The translations under genes and the position numbers were made by a program. Below are positions 35,501 to 46,340 of a DNA stretch of 64,000 nt, piece by piece. Under the pieces are notes generated by a model that saw only the letters and a program-made list of their open reading frames with translations, made no database searches and was not told the DNA's origin. Origin of the DNA: Aureococcus anophagefferens (Eukaryota; Sar; Pelagophyceae; Pelagomonadales; Pelagomonadaceae); contig NW_008705577.1 of NCBI RefSeq assembly GCF_000186865.1, positions 361,944 to 425,943 of the forward strand, given 5' to 3'. The stretch's first letter is position 1. Every line of letters starts with the position of its first letter.

Positions 35501-38500
35501 CCGCGAGCGCGCGGGGGACGACGACGACGAGCCGCCCGCGGCCGCGGCCCCGGCCTCGCAGCAGAGCGACAGCGACGACATGATGGACGACGACTCCGAC
35601 GACGGCATGACGCACACGCCCGCGCCGGCGGCCTACGACGAGGCCCGGGACGCCGCGGCGCCGCCGCTGCCGACGGCGGCCGCGCGCCGCGGCGTCGTGG
35701 GCCTCGCGCGCGCGGCGCTCGCGCCGGCGTCGAGCTTCGGCCACCGCGCCGAGAAGGTCGCGGCGGCTTTCCAGGGCGTGCTGGCGACGAGCTCGGCCGC
35801 GGCCGCGGACCTCGACCGCGGCGACGCTNNNNNNNNNNNNNNNNNNNNNNNNNNNNNNNNNNNNNNNNNNNNNNNNNNNNNNNNNNNNNNNNNNNNNNNN
35901 NNNNNNNNNNNTCGCGGGCGCGCGCGAGTCCCCCGGCCGCGAGGCGCTCCTCGACGGCGCCCGACAGCTGCTCTTCGCGAGCGACGACGCGGCCGGCGGG
36001 CGCCTCGGCGCCGCGGCGGAGCGCGACGGCGGCGCGCGCGCCGCGCAGCTCGCCGCGGCCACGCGGGCCTTCCGCGCCTGGGGCGGCGCGCCGGCGACGG
36101 CGGGCGTCAAGGCCCTCAAGACGGCCTACGTCTTCCTCCTCATGCGGCGCTTCCGCGACGACGACGCGCGCGCGCGCGCCGCGGCCGCGGACGGCGCGGG
36201 CGCCCTCTTCGAGTCCTACGGCGTCGCGAGCCACGCCAAGGTCTGGGCCCAGCTCTTAAAGAAGCTGCCGCCCCTCGAGAGCGACGAGGCCGCCGCCGAC
36301 GCGGCCTACGCGGACGGCGACGACGCCGCGGCGGCGCCGCGGCGCCGGTGCCTCGAGCTCACGGCGCTCGAGGCCGTCGGCAGCGTCGCCGGCGTCGCCG
36401 GCTGCGGCGTCGCGCGCCTCGCCCTCGGCCGGCTCGTCGCCCTCGGCCGGCGGCCCCACCTCGCGGCGCCGGCCGCGGCGGCCGTCGGCGCGGCGGCCGC
36501 GCGCCTCGGGTTCCCGAGCGCGCGCGCGCTCCTCGAGGCCCACGTGGGCCACCTCCTCGCGGACTGGGTCGGCGCCGGCGGGGCGCCGCCGCGGCCCCTC
36601 GCCGAGTTCCCGGCCAAGTTCGCGGGCCTCGCGCGGAGCGGCCGCGCGTTCCTCGCGCGCGCGGCGCCGCGCGTCGCGCCGCTCCTCTGCGGCGCGGAGG
36701 ACGCGCACCTGCGCTTCACGCTCTTCGCCGAGCTCGCGGAGCACCTGGGCTTCGGCGCCGACGACGCCGCGCGCCGCGCGTTCGTCGCGTCGTGCGCGCC
36801 GCGCGTCGTCGCGTCGTCGTTTTTGGCGGCGCCGGCCGCGGCGCGGCGCATGACGGAGTTCCTCGACCGCGAGCTCGGCGGCGAGAAGCGCTGCAACGCG
36901 GCCATGCGCGAGCGGCTGCCGCGGGTCGTCTTCTACCTCGTCGAGGCGGTCTACGACGACCCGGCCGCGGCCGCGCCGGCGACGGCCGCGCTCCGCCAGC
37001 TCGGCGCGGGCTTCGACGGCGCGCCCAAGGACCCCGCCGCCGCCGCGCGCCACCTGCTCCACCGCTGCAACGCCGCGGAGGTCGTGCTCTCGCTCGCCGC
37101 GGCGCTCGCGCGGCCCGCGGGCCGCGCGGGCGGCGCCGCGCGCGCGCTCGCGGCGCTCCGCGTCGTCCTCGACGCGTCGGGCCTGTCGACCTGCGAGGCT
37201 ACGGCGGCCGAGGCGCCCCACTACGCGTCCTGCCTCACGGCGGCGCTCGCGGCCCTCGTCCACGCGTGCGCGGGCGCCGGCGAGCCGGCGGCGGGCTTCC
37301 CGGAGTCGGACGAGGCCGCGTGCGATTTGCTGGACCGGACGGTGCGCAGCGCCGCGGCGACGGCCGAGGGCTGCAAGGCGCTCGCGCCGCTCCTGCCGAC
37401 GGCGGCCATCCTCGCCGGGTCGCTGGCCGCCGCCTACGGCCGCGCGGAGGACGACGCGGGCGACGCGGGCTGGATCGCGCTGCCGCGCGCGCGGGCCGCG
37501 CGGGCGGCCGACGGCGGCCGCTGCGCGGCGCTGGCGCAGCGCGCCGCGGCCCTCGCGGCCTTTTGCGTCCTCAAGCCGCCGCGCGACCTCCGGAGCGCCG
37601 CGGCGCTGTCGCCGGCGTTCCGCTTCGACGCGCGCGCGCCCCGCGACCGCTGGGACTGGCGGCGGTCCATGGACGCCGCGGGCGGCGGCGCCGGCCCGCT
37701 CGCGCGGCCCGCGCGCATCTTTGCCCTCGCGAGCCTGCGCCTGCTGCTCGCGGACGACGCGACCCGCGGCGGCGCGGGCTCCGTGGACGCGCTCGCGGAA
37801 CTCGTCGCGTCGTCGGGCGACGCGCGCGAGCGCGCGCTCGCGGGCGACTGCCTCGGCGCGCTCGGCGCGCGCGGCGCGGCGGCGCCCGGCGCCGCGGCGC
37901 CGGCGCCGCCGCGGACCTTCGACGGCGCCAAGGGGGAAGCCTGCGTCGCGCTCGCGCGCGCGCTCGTCGACGGCGACGGCGCCGTGTCCCGCGCGGCGCG
38001 CGCGACCGCGAAGGCGCTCGCCGCCGACGATGAAGCGAACGGCGACGTCGCCGCGGCCGCGCGGGACGCGGAACATGACGCCCACGCGGCGCTGCTGCTG
38101 CCGTTTCTCGAGACGCGCGCGGTCGCCTACGCGGCCACGGCCGCGGGCGACGCCGCGGGCGACGCGGACGAAGGCGTCGACTGCTGGGGCGACGGCGTCT
38201 GGGCCGTCGACGGCGACTTCGGGCGCTGGGTCACGGGCCTCGTGCCGGCGCTGTTACGGGCGCCGCGCGACGCGAAGGCGTTCCCCGGAGACGCGTTCCT
38301 CGGTCGGTGCTCGGCGCTCGCGGCCGCGGCGCCGTCCTTCGCCGCGCTCGTGTTCCCCGCGGTCGTCTATGATTTGGTGGGGTCGCGGGCGGGCGACAAT
38401 GGCGACCGGTGCCGCGACGGTTTGAGAGATGCACTTTGCGTGAAGCTCCGCGACGTCCTGGACGCGGCGACGGCGCCCGCGGCTTCGGCCGCGGACCGCG

Positions 38501-41500
38501 AGGCCGCGCGCCTGGTCGTCGACGCCTTCGAATTCTGCCGCCACCGCGAGCTCGCGCTCTTTCTCGAAAAAAGCCGCGCGCCGGGCAAGCGGTCGCGCGA
38601 CGACGGCGCCGTTTTCGTCCCGAGCGGGCGCCGCTTCGTCGCGCGGAGCCGACGGCGCGAGGATTTCGGCAAGAAGCTCGGCGACGGGACGTCGCGCCTG
38701 CCCTACGGGTGCCCCCTGGGCGGCGTGCCCCACGCGGCCGTCGCCCTCGCCGCGGCGGCGGCGGCGAAGCCCTGGGCCGCCGTTTTATACGGGGAATTGG
38801 CGCTCGATCCCGGCGCGGCGGCGGCGCCGGGGAGCCCGCGGCGCGACCGGGAGACCGACGACAACGACGGCGAGGCGGGGGCGGAGGGCGTCGCGCGCGA
38901 CGCCATCGACGCCGCGTCGGCCCTGCTCGGCGACAGCGACGCGCTCCGGGGCGGCGCGGCGCGCGTCGAGGTCGAAGCAGACGCGGACGCGTGGCTCTCG
39001 CGCGTCGTCGAGGTCAAGCGGTCGACGGGCGGCTGGCGCGACGTCCTGGGCGAGGTCGACGCGGCCCTGCACGCGCGGCGCGTCGAGGGCGCGCCGGGCG
39101 CCGGCGACGACGCGCGGTCGCGGGGGCTCGTGGCGACGGCGCTCCGGCGGCTGGGTCTCCACCACGTCGGCGACGCGTACCTCGGCGCGGCGGCGGAGCT
39201 CGCGGGCGGCTTCGGCGCCGAGGCGCGGTGGCGGGCCGCGGACTGGGCCTGGGACGCCCCGGACGACGCGCACGACACCTTCGACGGCGCCTTCTACGGC
39301 GCGTTGCGACGGCTGAGCGCGCGCGACGGCGCCGCGGCGCTCGAGCGGCTCGCGCGCGCGAAGACCCTGGCCGTCGACGGCGGCGCCGCGTCGACGCTGT
39401 CGCCGAAGACCGTCGCGGCGCTCCGGGGCCGGCTGTTGGCCGTGGCGGAGGCGTCGGAGGTCGTCGGCGCAGTCTGCGGGCCGGGCGACGTCGCGGGCGT
39501 CTTGGATCTGTGGCAGCGGCGCGGCGGCGCCGCGGATCTCGCGTCCGGCGCCTTGTTCGGCGACGTCGGCGAGGTCGCGCTCGCGAGCCGCGAGGCGACG
39601 CTCCGCGCCGCGAAGACGGCGGCGTCGTCCGTCGCGCCCGAGGCGCACGACCTCCTCGCGGGCGCGCTCCGCGCGCATCTGCTGGATTTCGTCGACGAGG
39701 CCTGCGCGCGCGGCGCGGTCGGCGTCGCGTCGTCGGCCGTCGCGCGCCTGCGAGTCGCGGCGGGCGGCGGCGCCGCGGGCGCGCTGCGCGTCGCCGTCCA
39801 GTACGGCAAGGTGCTCTGGGCGTCGGGCGACCGCGACGACGCGCTGCGCCACGCGAAGCGGGTCGTGGAGGCGACGGACGCGCCGCCGGGCAAGCGCAAG
39901 AGCACGGCGGCGGACGGCGACGGCGCGCGCTCGTTGGCCGACGTGCGCTTCGACGCGTTGGTGCTCGCGGGCTCCTGGGCCGCGCAGACGCGGAGCGAGA
40001 CGTCGAGCGCGATCCTCGACCGCTACCTGCGCGCGGCGTCGGACGCCGCGGCGAAAGACCGCGGCGCGGACTGCCGGCGGTCCGCGCGCCTCGCGCTGGG
40101 CGATTATGTGGCCGTGCTACAGGCGAAGCTCGAGGCGCGCTTCAAGTCGCCGGAGTGGCGCCAGGCGCGCCGCGTCGCCGCGGACCGGTCGAAGCAGCTC
40201 CGCGACGCCGAGGCGCTCTTCGACGCCGTGTCCCAGCTCAAGGGGGCCAAGGGGTCGTCGAGGAAGCGCAAGGCCGGCGACGGGCCCGGCGCGCGCGCGG
40301 AGAAGCTCGCGGCGGACCCGGACGCCGTCGAGCACCTCCGGCGCCAGTGCGTCGTGCTGCGGCGCGAGTGCGACATCGACGACGAGGCGCTGGAGAACCT
40401 GACGTCGCAGCGCCGGGTGTTATTAGTTGAAGCGCTCGAGGCCTTTAGCGCCGTGCTCACGGACGGCGGCGCGGGCGCCGAGGGCTGCGACGATTTGGCG
40501 CGGCGCGCGGCGTCGGCCGCGGTGTCCGCGTGGCTCGCGCGGCCCGAGTCGCCCGAGGCCTGCGGCATCATGGCGACGCTGGCGAACCGGTGCCCGGCGC
40601 CGCGGCTCCGCGCGCTGGCGCCCCTGCTCTACCAGCTGAGCTCGCGTCTCGCGGCGCACGGCGACGTCTTCGGGAACGCGCTCGACGGTTTATTGTTAAA
40701 ACTGTGCGACGCGGCGCCCGCGCGGACCGTGCTCCAGCTCGTCGCGCTGGCCAACGGCGGCGACGTCGAGCCCGGCGACAAGGGCGCGGGCACTTTCAAG
40801 GAGAACCACGCGTCGAGCGGCGTCGCCGGCGGCCGCGTCGCGGCCGCGCGGCGCCTCCTCGACGCCGTGAAAGCGTCCAAAACGTCGCCCGCGGCGCCCC
40901 TCGTCGGTGGCCTCGAGGAGCTCGCGGCGGCCTACGTGGACCTCGCCCTGGCGCCGACGGAGCCCGTGCTCGCGAAGGTGCGCAAGGGCGAGCTGCCCAA
41001 GGGGGGGAAGTTCCCCTTCGCCGTCTTCTGCGGCAAGGGCCGGGGCGCGAAGCCGCTGGACCAGCGCGTCAAGGCGCTGCTCAAGGGCGCCGCCGTGCCC
41101 GTGGTGACGCGCCTCGGCATGGGCGCGGCGTCGGGCTTCGACGCGCCCCTCGTCTCCGGCTTCGCGCCGAACCTCGCGCTCACGGACACGGGCATCCACC
41201 GGCCGAAGATCGTCGAGTGTTTAGGCGCGGACGGCCGCCGGCACAAGCAGCTCGTCAAGGGCCGCGACGACGTGCGCCAGGACGCGGTCATGGAGCAGGT
41301 CTTCGAGGCCGTGAACGCGCTCCTCGACCGCGACGGGGCGCGACTCGTCGCGGGCCGCGCGCGGATCCGGACCTACGCGATCGTGCCGCTGAGCCCCCAG
41401 GCCGGCGTGCTCGAGTGGGTGGACCACACGATCCCCTTCGGCGCCTACCTCACGGACCGGAGTGGTTCCGGCGCGGGCGCGCACAGCCGCTACCACCCGT

Positions 41501-42503
41501 CGGACCTGTCGCACCAGGAGTGCCGCGCGAAGCTGACGAACGCGAAGGACGGCAAGGGCTCGGCGAAGAAGGCGGACGAGGCGCGCCGGCGCAAGCGGCG
41601 CGCTTTTGATGATATCTGCGCCAAGTTCCGCCCGGCGTTCCGGTTCTTCTTCGTCGAGCACTTCGCGGACGCGCGCGACTGGTCGGATCCAGGGCAGCAA
41701 AAGGGTGATTCAACGTCGCTTCAACGTGAGTGTTCCGCGCGCGCGCGTTCCGGAAAAAGCGTCCACGCTTCGAGACCGTCCCGAGAGATGATCGCTCGTC
41801 CAAAAATCAGCCGAAACGAGCGGAAAACGACTGAGATAGGAGCCTTTGAAGTTGGGAATTTCGCACCCTTTTGCTGCCCAGGTTGGACCGCCGCGGCGCG
41901 TACACGCGGTCGGTGGCGGCGAACGCGATGGTGGGCCACGTGCTGGGCATCGGCGACCGCCACGCGCAGAACATCCTCGTGGACACGCGGTCCGGCGAGC
42001 AGGTCCACATCGACTTCGGCGTCGCCTTCGACCAGGGGAAAGCCTTGACGGCGCCGGAGACGGTGCCGTTCCGGCTCACGCGCGACGTCGTCGACGGCAT
42101 GGGCTGCCACGGCACGCACGGCGCCTTCACCCTGGCCGCCGAGGCGACGATGAAGACGCTGCGAAGGCACGCGGGCGAGATCGTCACGATCCTCGACGTG
42201 CTCATCCACGACCCGCTCTACCGGTGGATGGTCTCGCCCAAGGACGCGCGGCACCGCCAGCGCCACGACGACGCGGACGACGGCGACGACGCGTCGCGGC
42301 CGGGCGGCGGCGAGTCCAACGCCGGGGACGCGAACGACGACGCGGAGCGCGCGCTCTTCAAGGTGAAGCAGAAGCTCCAGGGCTACGAGGACGCGGGCCA
42401 CGACGTCCTCTCCGTCGAGGGCCAGGTCAAGAACCTCGTCGCCGACGCCACGGACCCGGAGAACCTCTGCGTCCTCTTCCCGGGCTGGGCGCCCTGGCTC
42501 TAA
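32564..42503 (+). CDS. ATM: ATM/Tel1-type checkpoint kinase (PIKK)
   Basis: Exons 32564-34623, 34835-41681 and 41882-42503 give about 3,176 residues, close to animal and plant ATM. The N-terminus SRLSHQLGELISSKQASRKKA resembles the TAN motif. A long HEAT-repeat solenoid rich in Ala/Leu follows, then the FAT region. The kinase domain has QLVKGRDDVRQDAVMEQVFE, the catalytic loop LGIGDRHAQNILVD and the metal loop VHIDFGVAFDQGK, with the ATM-typical PETVPFRLTRDVVDGMG. The FATC end is NLCVLFPGWAPWL. This is the nuclear kinase that signals DNA double-strand breaks by phosphorylating S/T-Q sites. Two introners interrupt it, one family A (34624-34834) and one family B (41682-41881) six residues before AYTRSVA. 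The 83-N gap at 35829-35911 is one base out of frame with the flanks, so its length is an estimate. Confidence 0.95.
34632..34834. mobile_element. Introner element, family A copy 4 (203 bp, best-preserved)
   Basis: Ends are CTGTGTGGAAATCAA (34632) and TTGAATTCCACACAG (to 34834), a near-perfect inverted pair. The 8-bp duplication GCGCGCGC at 34624-34631 and 34835-34842 is perfect. GC donor, intron 34624-34834, phase 2, rejoining GLERAPGAARAL. Sense to the gene. Confidence 0.95.
35829..35911. other. Assembly gap (83 N)
   Basis: Unknown bases inside exon 2 of the ATM-like gene. The frame before (…DLDRGDA) and after (AGARESPG…) differ by one position if exactly 83 bases are present, so the gap is mis-sized or hides an intron. 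Confidence 0.95.
41690..41881. mobile_element. Introner element, family B copy 2 (192 bp)
   Basis: Ends are CAGGGCAGCAAAAGGG and CCCTTTTGCTGCCCAG. Duplications GTCGGATC (41682-41689) and GTTGGACC (41882-41889) match at 6 of 8. GT donor, intron 41682-41881, phase 2. Splicing gives RDWLDRRGAYTRSVAANAMV, the expected kinase-domain run. Sense to the gene. By hand count it differs from copy 3 at about 13 of 192 positions. Confidence 0.93.
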
Positions 42504-42519
42504 GGCGGACTCTCTGTCA

Positions 42520-42885
42520 TTACAGCAGGCCCTCGTCGAGCATCATGTTCGGCCGCCCCTCCTCGATGGGGAAGGTCTGGCCGCTCTCCTCGCAGACGAG
42601 CTGGCCCTCGATGACGTGGACGTCGAAGAGCACGTGCTGCAGCGCGCGGAGGAACGCCTCGTCGCCCCGGAGCGCGTCGTCGAGCGCGGGCGGCAGCGTC
42701 ACGCCGACGGTGCTCGCGGACGCGACGAGCGACGGCCACTCGAGCGTCGGGAGCACGTGCTCGAGGAACTCGGCGTCGAACTCGCTATTCTGGCGCACCT
42801 CGACCTTCGTGGCCACGAGGCGCAGGCGGCCGTCCGTGACGTCCTTGCGCGTGCACTTGAGCGTGTTCAGAGTGAGCAGGCGCAT
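42520..42885 (-). CDS. TRM112: TRM112 methyltransferase activator subunit
   Basis: A 121-residue protein of full family length. It starts MRLLTLNTLKCTRKDVTDGR, has the central helical insertion (EFLEHVLPTLEWPSLVASAS) and ends with the second zinc-ribbon half LVCEESGQTFPIEEGRPNMM then LDEGLL. TRM112 is the small partner that stabilises several SAM-dependent methyltransferases acting on tRNA, rRNA and translation termination factors. One or two zinc Cys seem replaced, as happens in other lineages. It is convergent with the ATM-like gene, 16 bp from its stop. Confidence 0.9.
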   Translation of the reverse strand: MRLLTLNTLKCTRKDVTDGRLRLVATKVEVRQNSEFDAEFLEHVLPTLEWPSLVASASTVGVTLPPALDDALRGDEAFLRALQHVLFDVHVIEGQLVCEESGQTFPIEEGRPNMMLDEGLL

Positions 42886-42899
42886 CGTTTGCGTTGTTA

Positions 42900-42999
42900 T
42901 GCGCGTGCGAGGAGCGTCGCGCGCGTCTCAGGCGATCGGAGGTGCTGTTTATGCGCGTGCGAGAGCGTCGCGCGCGTCTCGGACGGTCGGAGGTGCTGT
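42900..42999. repeat. Tandem ~52-bp repeat upstream of TRM112
   Basis: TGCGCGTGCGAGGAGCGTCG (42900) and TGCGCGTGCGAGAGCGTCGC (42952) begin two copies that both end in GGTCGGAGGTGCTGT or a close variant. They lie 15-115 bp upstream of the TRM112 start codon and could carry duplicated promoter elements. Confidence 0.55.
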
Positions 43000-43118
43000 G
43001 CGCGGGCGCAGTTGTTCGCGCAGGCGCAGCTCCTATCGTGCGGGCTCGCCAAGTGGAGGTGCATCAAAACGGTTGTTGAAGTGGTTGAAGTGGTAATTGT
43101 GAGCCGCCTGCCATTGGA

Positions 43119-43994
43119 ATGGGCAGCTCGTCGATGCTCGCTGCCAGCTTTGGTCTTCTCGCCCTTCTTGGAAGCACACAAGTCGGAGCCGGGCCGTCTG
43201 GGTGTGCGACGCTGGAAGAAACGTGCCTCGACACGACATCGGCGCACACGATCGAGAGCTACAAGAGCATCGGCGATCCCAACGCATGCTGCACGCTGTG
43301 CACTGCGAGCAAGAACTGCTCCGCGTGGGTCCTCGGTGACGACGACACCTGCACCGTGCTTGACGCATTCACGGCGCTGTCCTCTGGCAATTGCACGGCG
43401 GGCTACCTCCAGGGCACGGCGACGCACTACGGAAACCCTTTCAACGGGAGCTGCCTCCCGAATGAGGCGAACTACTCCGCGCCGGACGTGAACGGACGTT
43501 TCTGTGCCGCGTCGTGCAACCCCTACAGCCCGCCCGCGGGCCGGCATTGCCCCGCTGACGTACCGTACGGGGTGACGGCCAAGCCCGAATGTGTGCTCAA
43601 CGACCCGATCGGCAACGGAAAGCACTGCGCGCTGGTCTGCTCCACCGACGCCGAGTGCGGTGCCACTGCGACGTGCGCACAGCCCTACGGTGCTGGTGGT
43701 ATCGGCATCTGTCGTTACGAAGAGCCCATCGCGATTGCGAGCTGGACGAGGTACGAGCTTGTCACGGGAGACCAATATACACCCGACTCGACAGACAGCA
43801 GCTCGTGCGAAGGCATTAGCACCATGCCGCATACGACGTGCGAATACGCTGGCATTTTGATGATGAATGGTTATAGCCTTGGTTATGGTCCGCAAGAGGT
43901 GGTTATCGGCTCCAACAAGTCCCTAGTACATCCAGGCTACGGCGGCCCCGAGTACCGCACAGGCGTCTGCCGCTGCACGACGACCTCCCGTTAG
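43119..43994 (+). CDS. Secreted Cys-rich protein with PAN/apple-like domain
   Basis: A 291-residue protein with a signal peptide (MGSSSMLAASFGLLALLGST). Residues 28-100 (CATLEETC... NACCTLCTASKNCSAWVLGD, then CTVLDAF) have the Cys spacing of PAN/apple modules that bind sugars or proteins outside the cell. A second Cys-rich region follows (FCAASCNPYS, GKHCALVCSTDAECGATATC). The C-terminus has no anchor. Several N-glycosylation sites (NCS, NCT, NGS, NYS) fit secretion. GC content is well below the neighbours. Start at 43119; the ATG stands just after a poor-GC leader. No intron. Extracellular binding or matrix role inferred. Confidence 0.65.
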   Translation: MGSSSMLAASFGLLALLGSTQVGAGPSGCATLEETCLDTTSAHTIESYKSIGDPNACCTLCTASKNCSAWVLGDDDTCTVLDAFTALSSGNCTAGYLQGTATHYGNPFNGSCLPNEANYSAPDVNGRFCAASCNPYSPPAGRHCPADVPYGVTAKPECVLNDPIGNGKHCALVCSTDAECGATATCAQPYGAGGIGICRYEEPIAIASWTRYELVTGDQYTPDSTDSSSCEGISTMPHTTCEYAGILMMNGYSLGYGPQEVVIGSNKSLVHPGYGGPEYRTGVCRCTTTSR

Positions 43995-44159
43995 ATACGT
44001 TCTCATAAGAACCACGCGTCTCTGAATGCTGCCTCCGGGCGCACGCGTACGAACATGGATACCGATGGATACGGAAACGTTCAAGTTGAGTCAAACTTGC
44101 AGAGCGCTCGAGTTGGTTGAGCTCTGCCTATGAAGAGCGCTTGAGTGAGAGCGCAGCCT

Positions 44160-44636
44160 ATGGAGAGCACATCTATCCAGCTCCGACCACCGGTCTTTCC
44201 GGACGACGTCGCGACGATAGCGCAGCTCGACGGCGACTGCTTCACGCGGCGCGAGGAGCGCTTCGTCTCCGGCGATGTTTTGGAAGCGTTCGTGCGCGCG
44301 GCGGCTACCGACGACCGCCAGCAACTCTGGGCGCGGATCGCGGTCGACGCGGTCGGTCCCTGCGGCTTCGCCTTCGCGGACCCGTCCCACAGCCGCCTCA
44401 CGAAGCTCTGCGTGGCGCCGCGCGCGCGGCGGAGAGGCGTCGGCCGGGCGCTCGTCGAGGCCGCCGTCGCCGCGCTCCGCGACCGCAAGGCGCTGAGCGT
44501 GTCGCTCTTCGTGCGCTGCGACAACGCCGGTGCGCGCGCGCTCTACGAGCGCTGCGGCTTCATCGGCGACGCGGTCGTCGCGGACCACTACGGCCCGGGC
44601 TGCGACGGCGCGCGCATGCTAAGGGACTGCTTCTAA
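44160..44636 (+). CDS. GNAT-family N-acetyltransferase
   Basis: A 158-residue protein. Motif order is that of GNAT enzymes: LRPPVFPDDVATIAQLDGDC, KLCVAPRARRRGVGRALVEA with the acetyl-CoA loop RRxGVGR, then VSLFVRCDNAGARALYERCG and FIGDAVVADHYGPGCDGARM. It resembles ribosomal-protein or N-terminal acetyltransferases, but the acceptor cannot be told. In the leader a 4-codon upstream ORF (ATG at 44130, stop 44142-44144) precedes the real ATG at 44160. The two ATGs lie in near-copies of GAGCGCAGCCTATGGAGAGC, so the upstream ORF arose by local duplication and may lower translation. Confidence 0.8.
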   Translation: MESTSIQLRPPVFPDDVATIAQLDGDCFTRREERFVSGDVLEAFVRAAATDDRQQLWARIAVDAVGPCGFAFADPSHSRLTKLCVAPRARRRGVGRALVEAAVAALRDRKALSVSLFVRCDNAGARALYERCGFIGDAVVADHYGPGCDGARMLRDCF

Positions 44637-44657
44637 TGCGAAACCTTCCTCTTACTA

Positions 44658-46340
44658 CTATCGCGGGTCCGCGTATTTCGCGCCCTCGCCCATCATCTTC
44701 TTCGACCGCGGGCTGAGCTCCGAGTCCATGAGGCTCTCGCCCGTGATGTCGCCGTAGCGGCCGTAGCGCTTGCCGACGTAGCGCTTGTTCTCCTCGTCGA
44801 AGTCGCAGTCGGAGGCCCGTCGAGCGCACGCAGGCCGTCGCGGCCTTGGGCGCGCCGACCTTGGACCGCGAGAGCTGCTCGACCTGGTCGTGGAAGGAGA
44901 TGGGGATGCCCTCGACGCCTCGTAGGCCTTGACCAACTCATCCCACGCCGCGGCGCCGAGCGTCCGCTCGCGGAAGATCTCCAAGAGGTGCGTCGCGGGG
45001 AAGAAGAGCATGGGGAAGGCCTCGTCGAGCTTCAGGAACTCGCGGAAGCCCACCGTGCCGTCGCCGTTCTTGTCGAACGTCTCCAGAAACGTCGCGTAGT
45101 CGTCCGGGAACAGCGCCCCGCCCAGATCCCTCACGACGTGGTCCAGCTTCCGGAACTCGGCGACCTCGATGCCGCCGCTGCGGTCGCCGTCGAAGAGCTC
45201 GAAGACGAGGAACATGAGCTGCTTCCGGCTCAGCGTGCACACGGTGCAGCACGCGAGGACGTAGTCGGAGAACGTGAGCTGCTTCGAGTCGGAGTCGCCG
45301 CAGCCCGCCCAGCCCCAGACGACGGCGTGCACGAGCGCCCGCGTGAAGCCCGTGTCCGTCGCCCCGAGCAGCGCCATGAACTCGTCCTCGCTGATCGTCC
45401 CCGAGTCGTCCGCGTCCTCCTTGCCGAATTCCTTGTACAGCAGCCGGAGCTGGTCCTCGCTCACGCCCAAGATGTGGACGCAGGCGCAGGCCAGGGGGTC
45501 GTTGACGCCGACGTCGTTGTAGGGCCGGTAGCCCGACCCGCAGCAGCCCCGCTTCGCCAGGACGGCCTCGAAGCGGATGTTCTCGCACTCCGGGCGCGTC
45601 GCGTCGACGTGCTTCCGGTCGCGGATGGGCCGCACCTTCCGCAGCTTCCGCCAGGTCACCTGCTTGCGCAACGCGACGGACGCGCGCACCGCGCCGAGGC
45701 CGCCGCCCTTCTTCTTCTTACCCACGCCGAGCGCGCCGTGCTCGCCGCCGCCGCCGACGCCGCGGTTCTGGTAGTTCTTGAGGGCCGCCGTCGCGCGCAC
45801 GGACGTCGCCAAGGGCGGCGCCGAGTTGGCCGGCATCTCCTCGTACTTGAGCTGGGGCTTCTTGCCCGCGACCTTTTGCACGAACGACTGCTTCTTCCGC
45901 TGCTTCGCCTTGATCTCCCGCGCGCGCTCGTCCTTGGCGTGGACGGCGTACAAATCGCTGACGATGACCATGTGCTCCGCGAGCTGGTCCATGCCGTTGG
46001 GCTTGATGATGCCCCGCTCCGCCAAGGCCTGGACGTCCTTCTGCTCCTCGTGGAATTCCTCGAACCACTCCTGCGCCTCGCCCAGCGTCGCGTCGAGGTC
46101 GTCGACGCGCTTCGGCGCGTCGGGCGCCGGCGGCGCGTCGCCGGCGTCCAGGGGCTGGAGCTTCACGTTGCGGTTGTAGCCCGGGCCCGTGACGTGCTTG
46201 GGCCGCGCCTTGAGCTTCTCGTGGCCCTTGTCGTGGAAGTTCTCCTCGCCCTTCTTGTGGTGCTTGTGCTTGTGCTTGTGCTCCTTCTTTTTCTTCTGCG
46301 ACGGCGTCTGCTCCAGCGGCGCCAGCCGCTGCGGCGCCAT
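44658..46340 (-). CDS. EF-hand calcium-binding protein, C-terminus with paired frameshifts
   Basis: About 560 residues. A His/Lys-rich start (KKKKEHKHKHKHHKKGEEN) and a basic helical middle lead into three EF-hand-like units: LYKEFGKEDADDSGTISEDE, LVFELFDGDRSGGIEVAEF and FLETFDKNGDGTVGFREFLK. The last is a canonical loop (DKNGDGTVGFRE). Calcium sensing is likely. Near 44919 the frame loses the family-like sequence (AYEASRASPS...) and the neighbouring frame takes over (GIPISFHDQVEQLSRSKVGA). Near 44820 the original frame returns (DCDFDEENKRYVGKRYGRYG). One missing G in GAGGCG and one extra C in GGGCCTCC would explain both, so these look like sequencing errors rather than a pseudogene. Divergent from the kinesin. 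Confidence 0.7.
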   Translation of the reverse strand: MAPQRLAPLEQTPSQKKKKEHKHKHKHHKKGEENFHDKGHEKLKARPKHVTGPGYNRNVKLQPLDAGDAPPAPDAPKRVDDLDATLGEAQEWFEEFHEEQKDVQALAERGIIKPNGMDQLAEHMVIVSDLYAVHAKDERAREIKAKQRKKQSFVQKVAGKKPQLKYEEMPANSAPPLATSVRATAALKNYQNRGVGGGGEHGALGVGKKKKGGGLGAVRASVALRKQVTWRKLRKVRPIRDRKHVDATRPECENIRFEAVLAKRGCCGSGYRPYNDVGVNDPLACACVHILGVSEDQLRLLYKEFGKEDADDSGTISEDEFMALLGATDTGFTRALVHAVVWGWAGCGDSDSKQLTFSDYVLACCTVCTLSRKQLMFLVFELFDGDRSGGIEVAEFRKLDHVVRDLGGALFPDDYATFLETFDKNGDGTVGFREFLKLDEAFPMLFFPATHLLEIFRERTLGAAAWDELVKAYEASRASPSPSTTRSSSSRGPRSARPRPRRPACARRASDCDFDEENKRYVGKRYGRYGDITGESLMDSELSPRSKKMMGEGAKYADPR

